From Nitrospina sp052156635 (GTDB lineage: Bacteria > Nitrospinota > Nitrospinia > Nitrospinales > Nitrospinaceae), in NCBI RefSeq assembly GCF_052156635.1, contig NZ_JBQKUO010000002.1, positions 248,001-312,000 of the forward strand: DNA of 64,000 nucleotides, written 5' to 3'. Shown here in pieces: positions 1 to 8,760 of this stretch. Under the pieces are notes generated by a model. The model made no database searches. It was given only the letters and a program-made list of their open reading frames with translations, and was not told where the DNA came from. A program made the position numbers and the translations under genes. Numbering within the stretch: position 1 is the first letter of the stretch; each line of letters opens with the position of its first letter.

Positions 1-2
1 CG

Positions 3-188
3 GGTGGATTGTTGATCGGGTTGTTTTATGAGACCGGAGAAAAGGGCGGCCCCCCTTTCAACACCACCGCCGACGACATCCTCCATCATTTCAGCGAACG
101 GTTTTCCATCCGCAACCTTGAAAAATGTGAAGATTCCATCGAAAAACGCCAGGGCAAGGAATGGCTGGCAATCCTGCAGCGTCAATGA
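3..188 (+). CDS. C-terminal part of a TPMT-type SAM-dependent methyltransferase (cut by window edge)
   Basis: An open frame runs in from the left edge and ends at TGA 186-188, giving 61 residues. It has the layout of the C-terminal end of the thiopurine S-methyltransferase-like family: a hydrophobic strand (GGLLIGLFYE), a GGPPF loop, a short helix and a final strand ending in KEWLAILQR. In this family the GPPF loop follows the last core strand of the Rossmann fold. The SAM-binding part lies outside the window, so activity and substrate cannot be judged. It converges on the YedK gene, with 13 bases between the stops. Confidence 0.65.
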   Translation, partial: GGLLIGLFYETGEKGGPPFNTTADDILHHFSERFSIRNLEKCEDSIEKRQGKEWLAILQRQ

Positions 189-201
189 ATGGGAAAGCGG
201 T

Positions 202-867
202 TCAGTTTGTGAGCGGTTTCCGGCAATCCGCGACGTCGTTTTTCGGTGAATTGACCAGAGTGGTGACAGGATGAAAGCCGAGTGTGTCATCGGCCAGGGG
301 GCGTAGCAGGTTTTTTAAGGTCTGGGGCGGCGTGGAAGCGTCAAGCCAGACACCATAATTATCCGGATTCAGAATTACCGGCATTCGGTGGTGCAACCCC
401 TGCAATTGCCGGTTGGCCTCGGTGGTGATGATGGTGAAGGTGTCCACCGGCCCTTTCGGGTCGTTCCAGGTGGACCACAATCCCGCAAACGCAAACAGGC
501 CGCCGTCCTGCATGAATATGTATTGCGGCGTTTTGGCGCCGTTGTCCTGTTTCCATTCGTAAAACCCGTCGGCGGGGACCAGACAACGGGTTTGCCGGAA
601 CGCGGCTTTGAAGCTGGGTTTTTCGTGCACCGTCTCGGCGCGGGCGTTGATCAGTTTGTGGCCAAGCTTTTCGTCTTTTGCCCACGTGGGAAGCAGTCCC
701 CAGCGCATGGGGCGCAACTGACGTTCCCCGTCCTCGGTCACCACGACGGGCAAAACCTGGCTGGGCGCGATGTTGAAACGCGGATCGTGTGTGATACCGA
801 TAGGAAGTGCCTCAAAATGTTCTTGAAGGGTTTTCACAGGTTTGGTCAGGCTGTAGCGTCCGCACAT
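202..867 (-). CDS. yedK: SRAP/YedK (HMCES) abasic-site DNA-protein crosslinking protein
   Basis: The protein has 221 residues and begins MCGRYS. After Met removal Cys2 is N-terminal; in this family it forms a thiazolidine crosslink with abasic sites in single-stranded DNA. The other conserved active-site residues are visible: Asn74 in LINARAET, Glu104 in GFYEW and His160 in LHHRMPV. Length is normal for the family (about 220). The start is fixed because Cys must be residue 2. The role is shielding abasic sites at stalled replication forks. The gene stands alone between convergent and divergent neighbours. No LexA box was identified upstream. Confidence 0.93.
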   Translation of the reverse strand: MCGRYSLTKPVKTLQEHFEALPIGITHDPRFNIAPSQVLPVVVTEDGERQLRPMRWGLLPTWAKDEKLGHKLINARAETVHEKPSFKAAFRQTRCLVPADGFYEWKQDNGAKTPQYIFMQDGGLFAFAGLWSTWNDPKGPVDTFTIITTEANRQLQGLHHRMPVILNPDNYGVWLDASTPPQTLKNLLRPLADDTLGFHPVTTLVNSPKNDVADCRKPLTN

Positions 868-999
868 GGTGATTGGTTTCCTGTTTTACTGGAAAATGCA
901 GAAGGGGGTTTCGATTCCTGTTCCTATGAATATAATAATATTAATTCACATTGCAAATGCTAACTGATTTATTCGCGGTCACAGCGGGGTTTGAACTTT

Positions 1000-2412
1000 A
1001 TGATGCAGAGAGACGGTAAAAAAATCTATTCCGGTATTTTTCGCGACGGCGGCGCAGGGGCTTACGCCAAGCGCCGCTTCCGGGAGCGCCGTAAAAAATT
1101 GATGGATGCGGAAAACCTGTTGATGGTGATGACGGGGGTGCCGTACGGTCCCGGCCAGGAAACGTTGTGGACGTACGCCTTTGTGCCGACTTACCAGGAA
1201 CCGAGCCTCATGTACCTCACGGGGGTCAACCAGACGGAAGTGATCCTTTTGCTGGATCCGCATTCCAGGGAATCGGATGAAATCCTGTTTGTGAAAAAAA
1301 AGGATCCAAGCAAGGAGTTCTGGGACGGAATCCGCTTCGGCGTGGGCGATCCCAAAAGCGTGAACGAAGTCAAACGCGTGACCGGGATGAAAGATGTGCG
1401 GGATATCGACGATTTCGAAGCGGTATTCAAGGAACGCTTCCTGAAACAGCCGGAGAAAAAAGTCGGCGCCTTCTGGCTGGAAGGCATCCGCAACGGCAAA
1501 CGGACCACCATCAAGTCCGACCACAACTGGAATTTCAAGCAGCAGGTTGAGCGTATGTTGCGCAAATGGAAGGCTCCGAAAGGGGCTTTGCACAACATCA
1601 TGGAAACGCATTTCGATCTGCGCCTGCCGCTGGACAAGTACGATGTGGAGAACACGTTGAAGGCGAACCGCCTGACGGCCGCGGCGTTCAAGGAAACGCT
1701 GGGACGATTCCGCGAGTTCAAAACCGAGTACGAGATTCAGGGCTTCATCGAAGGGCAGATGCAGATGCGTTCGCCCTACGGATTGAGCTTCCCTTCCATC
1801 ATCGCATCCGGCCACAATGCCACGGTTCTGCATTACGTGAAGAACGACGATCCGGTGAAGAAGCAGGAGATGGTTCTACTGGATTTCGGTGTGCGCTGGA
1901 TGACCATGCACGCGGACATCAGCAGAACGGTTCCCGCATCCGGAAAGTACAATCCATTGCAGAAACTTCTTTATGAGATTGTGTTGAAAGCGCAGTTGGA
2001 AGTAGAGAAACAGGCCTGCGCTGGCCGGACCATCCAGGAACTCAACGAACTGTGCTGGGATACGGTAAATTATTACCTTAAAAAAGATTTCCTTGATGAG
2101 GGCGGCAAATGCAAGCTCAAGTACAAAGAGCGGCCGCACGGGGTGAGCCATCTCATCGGCGAACAGGAGCACGACGGCGACCCGTTCCGCAATTACGCCG
2201 TTCAGCCCATGAAGCCCGGCTGGCTGATCAGCAACGAGCCCGGCCTGTATGGCCAGTTCAAGATCAGGTTGAATGGAAAAAGCTTCGACCAGGAAATCGG
2301 CATCCGCATTGAGGACAACCTGTTGATAACGGAAAAGGGATGCCGCAATCTTTCGCAGTCCGTACCGAAGCGCGTTGCGGAGATCGAAAAGCTGATGAAC
2401 GGGAATAAGTGA
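1000..2412 (+). CDS. M24B family metallopeptidase (Xaa-Pro aminopeptidase-like)
   Basis: The product has 470 residues. The first ~170 resemble the aminopeptidase P N-terminal domain and the remainder is a pita-bread fold. All five metal ligands are visible: Asp in LLDFG, Asp in HADISRT, His in HGVSHLIG, Glu in SNEPGLYG and Glu in IRIEDN. These predict a dinuclear-metal enzyme that removes N-terminal residues preceding proline. I prefer the ATG at 1000, which has GGGGT about 10 bases upstream, over a TTG three codons earlier. No signal peptide is seen, so it is probably cytoplasmic. Substrate specificity within M24B (aminopeptidase P, prolidase or other) cannot be settled from sequence. Confidence 0.88.
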   Translation: MMQRDGKKIYSGIFRDGGAGAYAKRRFRERRKKLMDAENLLMVMTGVPYGPGQETLWTYAFVPTYQEPSLMYLTGVNQTEVILLLDPHSRESDEILFVKKKDPSKEFWDGIRFGVGDPKSVNEVKRVTGMKDVRDIDDFEAVFKERFLKQPEKKVGAFWLEGIRNGKRTTIKSDHNWNFKQQVERMLRKWKAPKGALHNIMETHFDLRLPLDKYDVENTLKANRLTAAAFKETLGRFREFKTEYEIQGFIEGQMQMRSPYGLSFPSIIASGHNATVLHYVKNDDPVKKQEMVLLDFGVRWMTMHADISRTVPASGKYNPLQKLLYEIVLKAQLEVEKQACAGRTIQELNELCWDTVNYYLKKDFLDEGGKCKLKYKERPHGVSHLIGEQEHDGDPFRNYAVQPMKPGWLISNEPGLYGQFKIRLNGKSFDQEIGIRIEDNLLITEKGCRNLSQSVPKRVAEIEKLMNGNK

Positions 2413-2415
2413 GGA

Positions 2416-2877
2416 CTACTTCAGTTCCTTGAGGGATTCCAGAACTTCTTCGGCGTGGCCCTTCACCTTCACTTTTGGCCAGATTTTGCGCACGACACCC
2501 TCTTTGTCAATCAGGAAGGTGCTGCGCACGATGCCCATGAAAGTCTTGCCATAGAGTTTCTTTTCCTGCCACACGCCGTATTTCTGCACCACCTTTTTGT
2601 CCTCGTCGCTGATGAGGGTGAAGGGCAGGTCGTATTTTTCGATGAACTTTTGGTGGCGTTCCGGGGAGTCGACGCTGACGCCAAGCACCTGCGTGGTTTT
2701 GAATTTCTGGTGGAGGTCCCTGAAATCGCAGGCTTCGGTGGTGCAACCCGGGGTCATGTCTTTGGGGTAAAAATAAAGGACAACGTTCTTTTTGCCGCGG
2801 AAGGAACTCAGCTTGACCTTGTTGCCTTTTTGATCGGGAGCCGTGAAATCCGGCGCTTTGCTGCCTTCTTTGATCAT
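2416..2877 (-). CDS. bcp: Thioredoxin-dependent peroxiredoxin (Bcp/PrxQ)
   Basis: The product has 153 residues and a thioredoxin fold. It carries the atypical two-Cys motif PGCTTEAC, with peroxidatic Cys45 and resolving Cys50 five residues apart on one helix, which is diagnostic for the PrxQ/Bcp class. It reduces H2O2 and organic hydroperoxides using thioredoxin. The C-terminal KVKGHAEEVLE segment is typical. It converges on the M24 peptidase with a 3-base gap, and a small exported protein lies 13 bases upstream, so the two minus-strand genes may be co-transcribed. Confidence 0.95.
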   Translation of the reverse strand: MIKEGSKAPDFTAPDQKGNKVKLSSFRGKKNVVLYFYPKDMTPGCTTEACDFRDLHQKFKTTQVLGVSVDSPERHQKFIEKYDLPFTLISDEDKKVVQKYGVWQEKKLYGKTFMGIVRSTFLIDKEGVVRKIWPKVKVKGHAEEVLESLKELK

Positions 2878-2890
2878 ACAGCGCCTCTGA

Positions 2891-3346
2891 TCACAGCCCC
2901 AGTTGGCCGTAAGCCTTATCGAGATTTTGATTGAGCTCCTGAATCATTTTCATGAGTTCCTGAGGCGGGGTGCGGCCGGGGGTTTTATTGACGATTTGCC
3001 GTGCCAGGTCCAGATTGGCGGCAATGGTGTTGAATGTTTCCTGGGAAGGTGCATTGGATTTCGAGCACAGGGTGTCCCAATGGGTCACCAGTCGGGCCAG
3101 CTTGCTGTCCACCTGGAAGCCAAGCATCGACTCCCCTCTGAGAGAGGTGGCTTTTTCCATATAGCCCCAGACCCCTCCCTGCGCCTGGGTGGTTTGCAAG
3201 TTTCCCCGCAACTGTTTTGCAGCTTTTTCACAGGCCGACTTTTCTGCGAGCCCCACATTGGCAAAAAACAAGCTGGACATAAGAAAGAGGCCCAGAAGAC
3301 GGGAAACAGTTTGGACTGGGCGGCGGTTCCTAACATTGTCAAACAT
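2891..3346 (-). CDS. Small exported protein of unknown function
   Basis: The product has 151 residues. An N-terminal signal peptide (basic start, hydrophobic LLGLFLMSSLFFANVGLA, likely cleavage after GLA-) precedes a helical, soluble domain of about 115 residues with two Cys. I recognise no family. The start is supported by a strong AAGGAGG ribosome-binding site just upstream and a promoter-like TTGACA/TTAGAT pair at 3423-3452. Probably periplasmic. It lies between bcp and a TPR protein on the same strand. Confidence 0.75.
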   Translation of the reverse strand: MFDNVRNRRPVQTVSRLLGLFLMSSLFFANVGLAEKSACEKAAKQLRGNLQTTQAQGGVWGYMEKATSLRGESMLGFQVDSKLARLVTHWDTLCSKSNAPSQETFNTIAANLDLARQIVNKTPGRTPPQELMKMIQELNQNLDKAYGQLGL

Positions 3347-3422
3347 CCTAACCTCCTTTTAGGGCGGTCACAGATCTGTCCGGTTGATCAGTTGATTACA
3401 CTTTTAAGATTAACTTTCCAGC

Positions 3423-3452
3423 ATCTAATCATTTATTGACCAGTTGTGTCAA
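3423..3452 (-). promoter_or_regulatory. Sigma-70-type promoter upstream of the 2891-3346 gene
   Basis: Reading the minus strand, a perfect -35 TTGACA (3447-3452) is followed after 18 bases by TTAGAT (3423-3428). The leader to the start codon is about 70 bases. The 172-base gap 3347-3518 is AT-rich compared with its neighbours, and nothing else was recognised in it. Confidence 0.55.
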
Positions 3453-3518
3453 ATTTTATTTAGAGTTCAAAGTCCATCAAAATATTGAAAACAGGGAAGC
3501 TTTGCTTGAACCAATGCT

Positions 3519-5132
3519 TTACCGAAAGAGGGCGAGGTGCCGGTATTTGGTGAAAGCAGGATCCTCCCGGAGACTGGGTAAAAGTTCAGGTTTGTTCTCT
3601 CTGACAAATTGGAGATTGCGTACCATCTGGGGTTCGTCGCCTTTTTGTGCGTAACATTTGGCAAGCAATACGTGGTGCGACAGGATGTATTCGTGATTGG
3701 GGTGGTTCATGGAAATTTTTTCCAGCATGGAGATGGCGCGGCCGTACTCGCCGGTGTTGTAGTGGGTGGCGGCAGTGTTGAGCTTCGCCATCAGGTGGTT
3801 TGGTGCCATGCGCAACACCATGGAGTACACGGCCAGGGCCCGTTTATGCATTCCGTAATGGGAAAACAATTCACCACGGCGGTTCAACGCTTCTGCAGGA
3901 AGAAAAAACAACTCGTCCGGATCCAGGGCGTTGGGGATGCTGTGATCGTTGGGTGGTAACTCCGAAAGGCTGGTTTTGGCCAGATTGTCCGGGTCGCCCA
4001 GCTCCATGGCTTTCTGGTAAAACTTCCGTGCATCTTTCATGTTGCCGCGCAGAGCATATAAATCCCCCATCTCCTGATAGGACTTGGCCTGCAATATGGG
4101 GTCGCTGTCGATGTTGGCCATCATGGTTTCGATGGAGATCTCCGTCAATTCCAGCCGGAGCAGGAGGCTGGCGAGACCTACCAGGATTTCCTGAGTGGGT
4201 TTGTCCTTCGGATTCAGCCGTGCTGCGGTCTGGATTTCAAACAGAGCCAACCCATATTCGCCCGACTGGTAGAGGGAGCGTGACCGGCTCATGTGATACT
4301 GGTGTGCAATCACGGTTTTCGGTAGTTCATCGACGCGATCGGTCTTGATCATTTCAATCAGTTTGCGCGCAGATTCCACCTTCGGGTGGTTGGTCCGCAT
4401 TTCATAAAGGCGCTCGAGATACGACTGCGACTTTTCAAGTTCGCCGCGCACTGCGTACAAGTAGCCCAGTTGATACAGCGCGTCCAGGTGTTTTGGGTCG
4501 ATTTCGATGGCTTTGAGAAACGCCTTCTCAGCGCCGGGAAGGTCGTTCAGGTAAAAATGATTCATCCCTCTTTCATAGGGGTAAACGGGGGATTCTGGAT
4601 CCAGCTCCGCGGCCAGTTCGAGTTCCAGGTTGGCTTCGTTCATCTCCCCGTTTGCCGCCAGTGTGAGCGCGTACTCGTAATGAGCCTCCGGCAGTTTCTG
4701 GTGCTGGTTGACGGCAATACCGCATCCGCGCTTGGAAAGATCCACCACCCCAAGCATCCGGTAAATCTCGCAATTTGCGTAATGGATGGCCGGGTGACGG
4801 GGCTGGATACTGCGTCCTTTCAACAGCGTCTGGTGTGCTTCGCGATAACGGCCCAGTTCATACAGGAGCAGCGATTTCAGGACCAACGGTGTGCCCTTGT
4901 TGGGCCGTTCCTGGATGAGTTTTTCTGTAAGCGGCAGTGCCTCGGCGAATTCATTCTTCTCTGCATGCGCCAGCACTTTTAGATACTCCTTGTCCTGGCG
5001 GTCCTGCTTGGCGAAGTGCGGGTCCCACAGGGCGATTTCGATGCTCGGCCAGGTGGCGAAAGCGGGGGAGGCCTGCAGGGCGAAAGCCGTGAGGAGGCCT
5101 GCTGTTCCAATCCAGAATTTCAAGCGTTTCAA
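3519..5132 (-). CDS. Exported tetratricopeptide-repeat protein
   Basis: The product has 537 residues. A signal peptide (WIGTAGLLTAFALQASPAFA) precedes about ten TPR-like helical pairs covering nearly the whole protein, seen as repeated patterns such as PEAHYEYALTLAANGEMNEA and LDALYQLGYLYAVRGELEKA-type units. A break near residues 390-410 separates the repeats into two superhelical blocks. TPR arrays serve as protein-interaction scaffolds; here the protein would be periplasmic or tethered. No catalytic domain is present and the partner is unknown. It lies 12 bases downstream of the DUF1566 gene on the same strand, so the two are probably co-transcribed. Confidence 0.82.
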   Translation of the reverse strand: MKRLKFWIGTAGLLTAFALQASPAFATWPSIEIALWDPHFAKQDRQDKEYLKVLAHAEKNEFAEALPLTEKLIQERPNKGTPLVLKSLLLYELGRYREAHQTLLKGRSIQPRHPAIHYANCEIYRMLGVVDLSKRGCGIAVNQHQKLPEAHYEYALTLAANGEMNEANLELELAAELDPESPVYPYERGMNHFYLNDLPGAEKAFLKAIEIDPKHLDALYQLGYLYAVRGELEKSQSYLERLYEMRTNHPKVESARKLIEMIKTDRVDELPKTVIAHQYHMSRSRSLYQSGEYGLALFEIQTAARLNPKDKPTQEILVGLASLLLRLELTEISIETMMANIDSDPILQAKSYQEMGDLYALRGNMKDARKFYQKAMELGDPDNLAKTSLSELPPNDHSIPNALDPDELFFLPAEALNRRGELFSHYGMHKRALAVYSMVLRMAPNHLMAKLNTAATHYNTGEYGRAISMLEKISMNHPNHEYILSHHVLLAKCYAQKGDEPQMVRNLQFVRENKPELLPSLREDPAFTKYRHLALFR

Positions 5133-5144
5133 AATAAGGTTCCT

Positions 5145-5732
5145 TTATTGTTGAAGGTATTTCCTGCGGAAGTCGGGATTTTGTATGAACCGGACCGCGC
5201 GGGTCGCCTTGCGGCTCCGCGATTTTTTGTTGGCCGAAAACCGGGTGCCGGTGTTGAATATCACGCCGAAGGAATTGAAGTGGCCGTTGGCTTCGGAGGA
5301 CCACAGGGCCCCGCATCCCTCTTTTGCGAAAATGGGGTCAATGTGGATGACCATCTCACTTCCGACCTGGGAGCTGTTGGTTTTGTCGGCCTCATACAGC
5401 GTGCGCAACTCCTCCAGCGTCGGCATCCGCCAGTCGATGTGACCGGCAAAGGTGGTGTCGTTCAGGTCCTCAACGTAGGAAAACACTTCCCGCCAATTCA
5501 TCCAGCGACCCGTATCGAGATACGAATCCTTTTTAGCCCACATGAGACCCGTCCGGGTGTCGCTGATGGTGCCGTCGCCGTGGTCAATGAATCTTTTGTC
5601 AGCCGACCACGCCGCAACCGACATGTCCAGGGATTGGCCGGGGGTGGCGCCTGCGAGCATCAGAAAGAGGGACAACATCAGTCCGGATAGGACAGGCAAA
5701 AGACGATGGGATATTGATTTCATTCTTTCCAT
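5145..5732 (-). CDS. Exported DUF1566 (Lcl-type) domain protein
   Basis: The product has 195 residues with a signal peptide (LLPVLSGLMLSLFLMLAGATPGQS). A DUF1566 domain follows, recognised by the pattern DNGDGTISDTRTGLMWAKK-like start, a central WRMPTLEELRTLYE and a closing FSANKKSRSRKATRAVRF strand. This domain is common in surface or extracellular proteins of marine bacteria, and its biochemical role is not established. A second in-frame ATG at 5723 with GGAAAG upstream is an alternative start. It is followed by the TPR protein, so the two may act together in the envelope. Confidence 0.8.
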   Translation of the reverse strand: MERMKSISHRLLPVLSGLMLSLFLMLAGATPGQSLDMSVAAWSADKRFIDHGDGTISDTRTGLMWAKKDSYLDTGRWMNWREVFSYVEDLNDTTFAGHIDWRMPTLEELRTLYEADKTNSSQVGSEMVIHIDPIFAKEGCGALWSSEANGHFNSFGVIFNTGTRFSANKKSRSRKATRAVRFIQNPDFRRKYLQQ

Positions 5733-5769
5733 ATTATAAAAATCCCGTGCGAAACAAAACCCCGGCGAT

Positions 5770-7212
5770 TCAGGCCTGCCCCAGCTTCTCCTTGAACAGC
5801 TTGTTGAGCAGGCCGGGATTGGCCTGCCCCTTGCTGGCTTTCATGGCCTGTCCGATGAAATAACCGAGCACCTTGTCCCGCCCCTCCTTGAATTGCTGCA
5901 CCTGATCGGGGCTGGCGGCGATGATGTCATCCACGATCCTGCCCAGTTCTCCCTCGTCGGAAATCTGCGTCAGTCCCTTTTCTTCAATGATAGCGGCGGG
6001 TTCCTTTCCGGTCTGGTACATTTCCTCGAATACCGCCTTGGCAATCTTGCCGCTGATGGTCCCGGCATCGATCAATTTCAGCATGTCTGCAAGCTGACCA
6101 GGGGTCACCGGGCAGTCGCCGATGTCGCGGTCATCCTGGTTGAGCAGGCGCAACAGCTCCCCCATGATCCAGTTGCTGGCCAGCTTTGGCTGGTTGAACA
6201 GCGCGACGCACTCTTCGAAATAGTCGGCCAGCGTGCGCGAGGTGGTCAGCACCCCGGCGTCGTATTCGGGAATGGCGTACTGCTCGACGAAGCGCTGGCG
6301 TTTTTCCTCCGGCATCTCCGGTAATTCGCGGCGGATCGATTCAATCCAATCCGCATCGCATGCGACGGGAACGAGGTCCGGTTCCGGAAAATAGCGGTAG
6401 TCGTGCGCCTCTTCCTTGGAGCGCATGGAGAAGGTGACGCCCCGGTTGGCATCGTAGAGCCGGGTTTCCTGAACCACTTGATCGCCCTGATCAAGTATCT
6501 TGGTCTGCCGCTCCACCTCGTGCTCGATGGCCTTCTGCACGAATTTGAAGGAGTTGATGTTCTTGAGCTCGACACGGGTGCCGAATTCCTGTTGCCCCAC
6601 AGGGCGGAGCGATACGTTGGCGTCGCATCGGAAACTGCCTTCCTCCATGTTGCAGTCGCTCACGTCCGCGTACTGCAACACGGATTTGAGCGCCACGAGG
6701 TACTCCCTCGCCTCCTCCGCGCTCCGTAGTTCCGGTTCGCTCACGATTTCGATCAACGGCACACCGGTGCGGTTGTAATCGACATAACTCTTGTCCGGAT
6801 CGCCCAGGTTGTCGCCGTGGATGGACTTGCCGGCGTCTTCTTCCATGTGGATGCGTGTGAGGCGGATGCGCTTCGGTCCGCCGGAAGTCTGGATGGTCAG
6901 GTGGCCACGGAGCCCGATGGGCAGATCAAACTGCGAAACCTGATAGCCTTTCGGCAGGTCCGGGTAAAAATAATTCTTGCGCGCGAACTGGTTCACCGGC
7001 TGGATCTCGCAGTGCGTGGCCAGGCACGCCTTCATGGCGTATTCCACCACCTTGCGGTTGAGCACCGGAAGCACCCCCGGCATGCCCAGGCAGACCGGGC
7101 AGGTGTTCTCATTGGGCTTTTTGCCGAATTCGGTGGAGCAGGAACAGAAAATCTTGGACCGGGTTTTCAACTGGGCGTGGACTTCCAGTCCGATGACCGT
7201 TTCGTATTTCAT
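5770..7212 (-). CDS. gatB: Aspartyl/glutamyl-tRNA(Asn/Gln) amidotransferase subunit B
   Basis: The product has 480 residues. The start MKYETVIGLEVHAQL is the canonical GatB N-terminus, so the in-frame upstream extension to 7269 is rejected. The zinc-site cysteines lie in FCSCSTEFG and CPVCLGMPG. The glutamine-kinase core contains ARKNYFYPDLPKGYQ and EEDAGKS. The C-terminal helical/YqeY-like tail ends in LLNKLFKEKLG. GatB phosphorylates and amidates Glu-tRNA(Gln) or Asp-tRNA(Asn) within GatCAB. gatA and gatC are not adjacent in this window. Confidence 0.97.
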   Translation of the reverse strand: MKYETVIGLEVHAQLKTRSKIFCSCSTEFGKKPNENTCPVCLGMPGVLPVLNRKVVEYAMKACLATHCEIQPVNQFARKNYFYPDLPKGYQVSQFDLPIGLRGHLTIQTSGGPKRIRLTRIHMEEDAGKSIHGDNLGDPDKSYVDYNRTGVPLIEIVSEPELRSAEEAREYLVALKSVLQYADVSDCNMEEGSFRCDANVSLRPVGQQEFGTRVELKNINSFKFVQKAIEHEVERQTKILDQGDQVVQETRLYDANRGVTFSMRSKEEAHDYRYFPEPDLVPVACDADWIESIRRELPEMPEEKRQRFVEQYAIPEYDAGVLTTSRTLADYFEECVALFNQPKLASNWIMGELLRLLNQDDRDIGDCPVTPGQLADMLKLIDAGTISGKIAKAVFEEMYQTGKEPAAIIEEKGLTQISDEGELGRIVDDIIAASPDQVQQFKEGRDKVLGYFIGQAMKASKGQANPGLLNKLFKEKLGQA

Positions 7213-7321
7213 GGGGCGTGTGTTTCCGGGGCCGTGGGCCGGGTTGCATTGCGGCCGGAGGCCGGGCAATGGATTGAATTTACGGATTCTAATACATGGC
7301 GGAAAATGCCGTCAACTTTCT

Positions 7322-8065
7322 CTACATGGCGGTGAAACCCCCGTCCACCGGAAGCAGGGTGCCGGTGACGAACGACGACTCGTCGCTGGCCAGAAACAGG
7401 CAGGCGTTGGCGACCTCTTCCGCCTTTGCGAACCGCCGCAGAGGATAGTAATGTTCCTTCCAGTCCTCCATCAATTCGGCGTTGCCGCGCAGTTCCTCGG
7501 TCATGTCCGTCTCCACCATGCCGGGACAGACGGCGTTGGAACGGATGTTCATGGGACCGTACTCCACCGCAATCGAACGGGAAAGCTGGTTGAGTGCGCC
7601 CTTGGAGACGTTGTACGCTCCGGTTTGCGGAACGGCAACGAGGCCCAGGATGGAACTGATGTGTACGATGGAGCCGGATTTCCGTTCGACCATGTGGGCC
7701 AGCACCCGGCGGGTCAGGAGGAACAGGCCGCGCAGGTTGATGTCCAGCACCTGATCCCACATGTCATTGGGGGTCTCGTGCAGGGAACCGCCCCCGAGTG
7801 TTCCCGCGTTGTTGACCAGCACGTCGATCTGGCCGAACTGCTTGAGGGTGAGGTCGATCAACCGGTCCACGTCTTCTTCTTTGGTGATGTCTCCCGGCAC
7901 GGCCAGGACGTTGGCTCCCAGTCGCCGGGCCGCCGCTTCCAGCGGGTCTTTTCGCCGCCCGAACAACGCGAGGCGCGCACCTTCCCTATGAAACCGCTCT
8001 GCGCAGGCAAGGCCGATGCCGGTACCGCCGCCGGTGATGATGACGGTCTTGTTTTCAAGTCTCAT
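7322..8065 (-). CDS. Short-chain dehydrogenase/reductase (FabG-like)
   Basis: The product has 247 residues and is a classical SDR. The cofactor-binding TGGGTGIG is near residue 12, NNAG near 87, and the catalytic Ser...Tyr-x3-Lys is visible in HISS and YNVSK. Arg and Gly residues after the first strand (LFGRRKD) favour NADP(H). The C-terminal segment FVTGTLLPVDGGFTAM is typical. I chose the start at 8065 because GGGGAA lies 8 bases upstream; the longer frame to 8098 has no ribosome site. The substrate is unknown. A 3-oxoacyl-ACP reductase or sugar/steroid alcohol dehydrogenase role cannot be separated by sequence alone. Confidence 0.9.
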   Translation of the reverse strand: MRLENKTVIITGGGTGIGLACAERFHREGARLALFGRRKDPLEAAARRLGANVLAVPGDITKEEDVDRLIDLTLKQFGQIDVLVNNAGTLGGGSLHETPNDMWDQVLDINLRGLFLLTRRVLAHMVERKSGSIVHISSILGLVAVPQTGAYNVSKGALNQLSRSIAVEYGPMNIRSNAVCPGMVETDMTEELRGNAELMEDWKEHYYPLRRFAKAEEVANACLFLASDESSFVTGTLLPVDGGFTAM

Positions 8066-8181
8066 GGCCGATTCCCCGTACAAATGTGGATGTTTCATCT
8101 ATATAATGGTGAAGCCTGAAATATACCATTTCACGCCGCAGCAAAACACCGCAATTCTCCAACGGACCCGGAGGCACCGGA

Positions 8182-8457
8182 ATGGCCAGTTTGAAATACG
8201 TTTACTACCTGTTCGGCGGATTCATCGGATTCGTCTGCGGGCTCATTATCCAGATGATATTCATGGCGCTGGAGCGGTCCGGCACCCTGATTCTGGGCAA
8301 CTTCGCCCGCGACTACGGCGTGGTGGGCCGCATCCTGATTTACCTGGTGGAGGGCATCCCCTACATGGGTGTGGCCTTCGGCGTCCTGCTCGTCCACTAT
8401 ATGTTCGGACAGCGGTTTGCCGAGGAAAATCAGGAGGATGGCGGTAAAGAAAATTGA
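8182..8457 (+). CDS. Small membrane protein of unknown function
   Basis: The product has 91 residues with two predicted transmembrane helices: YVYYLFGGFIGFVCGLIIQMIF, and a second within GRILIYLVEGIPYMGVAFGVLLVHYMF. A short charged tail (EENQEDGGKEN) follows. A GGAGG ribosome site lies 8-10 bases before the ATG, which supports translation. No family is recognised. It stands upstream of the promoter for the two-component operon and is probably transcribed separately from it. Confidence 0.65.
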   Translation: MASLKYVYYLFGGFIGFVCGLIIQMIFMALERSGTLILGNFARDYGVVGRILIYLVEGIPYMGVAFGVLLVHYMFGQRFAEENQEDGGKEN

Positions 8458-8482
8458 AACCAAAAACTGCAAGGTTTACAAT
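8454..8482 (+). promoter_or_regulatory. Sigma-70-type promoter for the two-component operon
   Basis: TTGAAA (8454-8459) and TACAAT (8477-8482) are separated by exactly 17 bases. It overlaps the 3' end of the small membrane protein gene and lies about 57 bases before the next start codon at 8540. Confidence 0.6.
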
Positions 8483-8539
8483 AGCCTCCGATTGAATCGG
8501 TGATACAATAAAAATATCAATACCTTCTGACACAAATTC

Positions 8540-8755
8540 ATGACCAGCAAGTTCAACGAAAATATCCTGAAAGCCCTCACTACCACCGAAGAGGCGCTTA
8601 AAATATGCAAAGAGGCGATGGAAGACGCCAATGACGAAACCTGTCGCGCCATGTATGCGGCCATGATCAAGGACTGCGAAAAGCACGTCCAGATGCTGAA
8701 AGGGGAGATCGATCTCCACAAAGTCCAGAAAAAATGGGATGACAACTCGAAGTAG
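8540..8755 (+). CDS. Small helical protein preceding a two-component system
   Basis: The product has 71 residues and is predicted all-helical and charged, with two Cys in helical context (LKICKEAM, IKDCEKHVQ). No signal peptide or membrane segment is seen. It ends at TAG 8753-8755, six bases before the response regulator ATG, so it is almost certainly the first gene of that operon. The pattern resembles small four-helix-type metal or ligand sensors, but I recognise no family and assign no function. No clear ribosome site precedes the ATG. Confidence 0.6.
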   Translation: MTSKFNENILKALTTTEEALKICKEAMEDANDETCRAMYAAMIKDCEKHVQMLKGEIDLHKVQKKWDDNSK

Positions 8756-8760
8756 TGAGT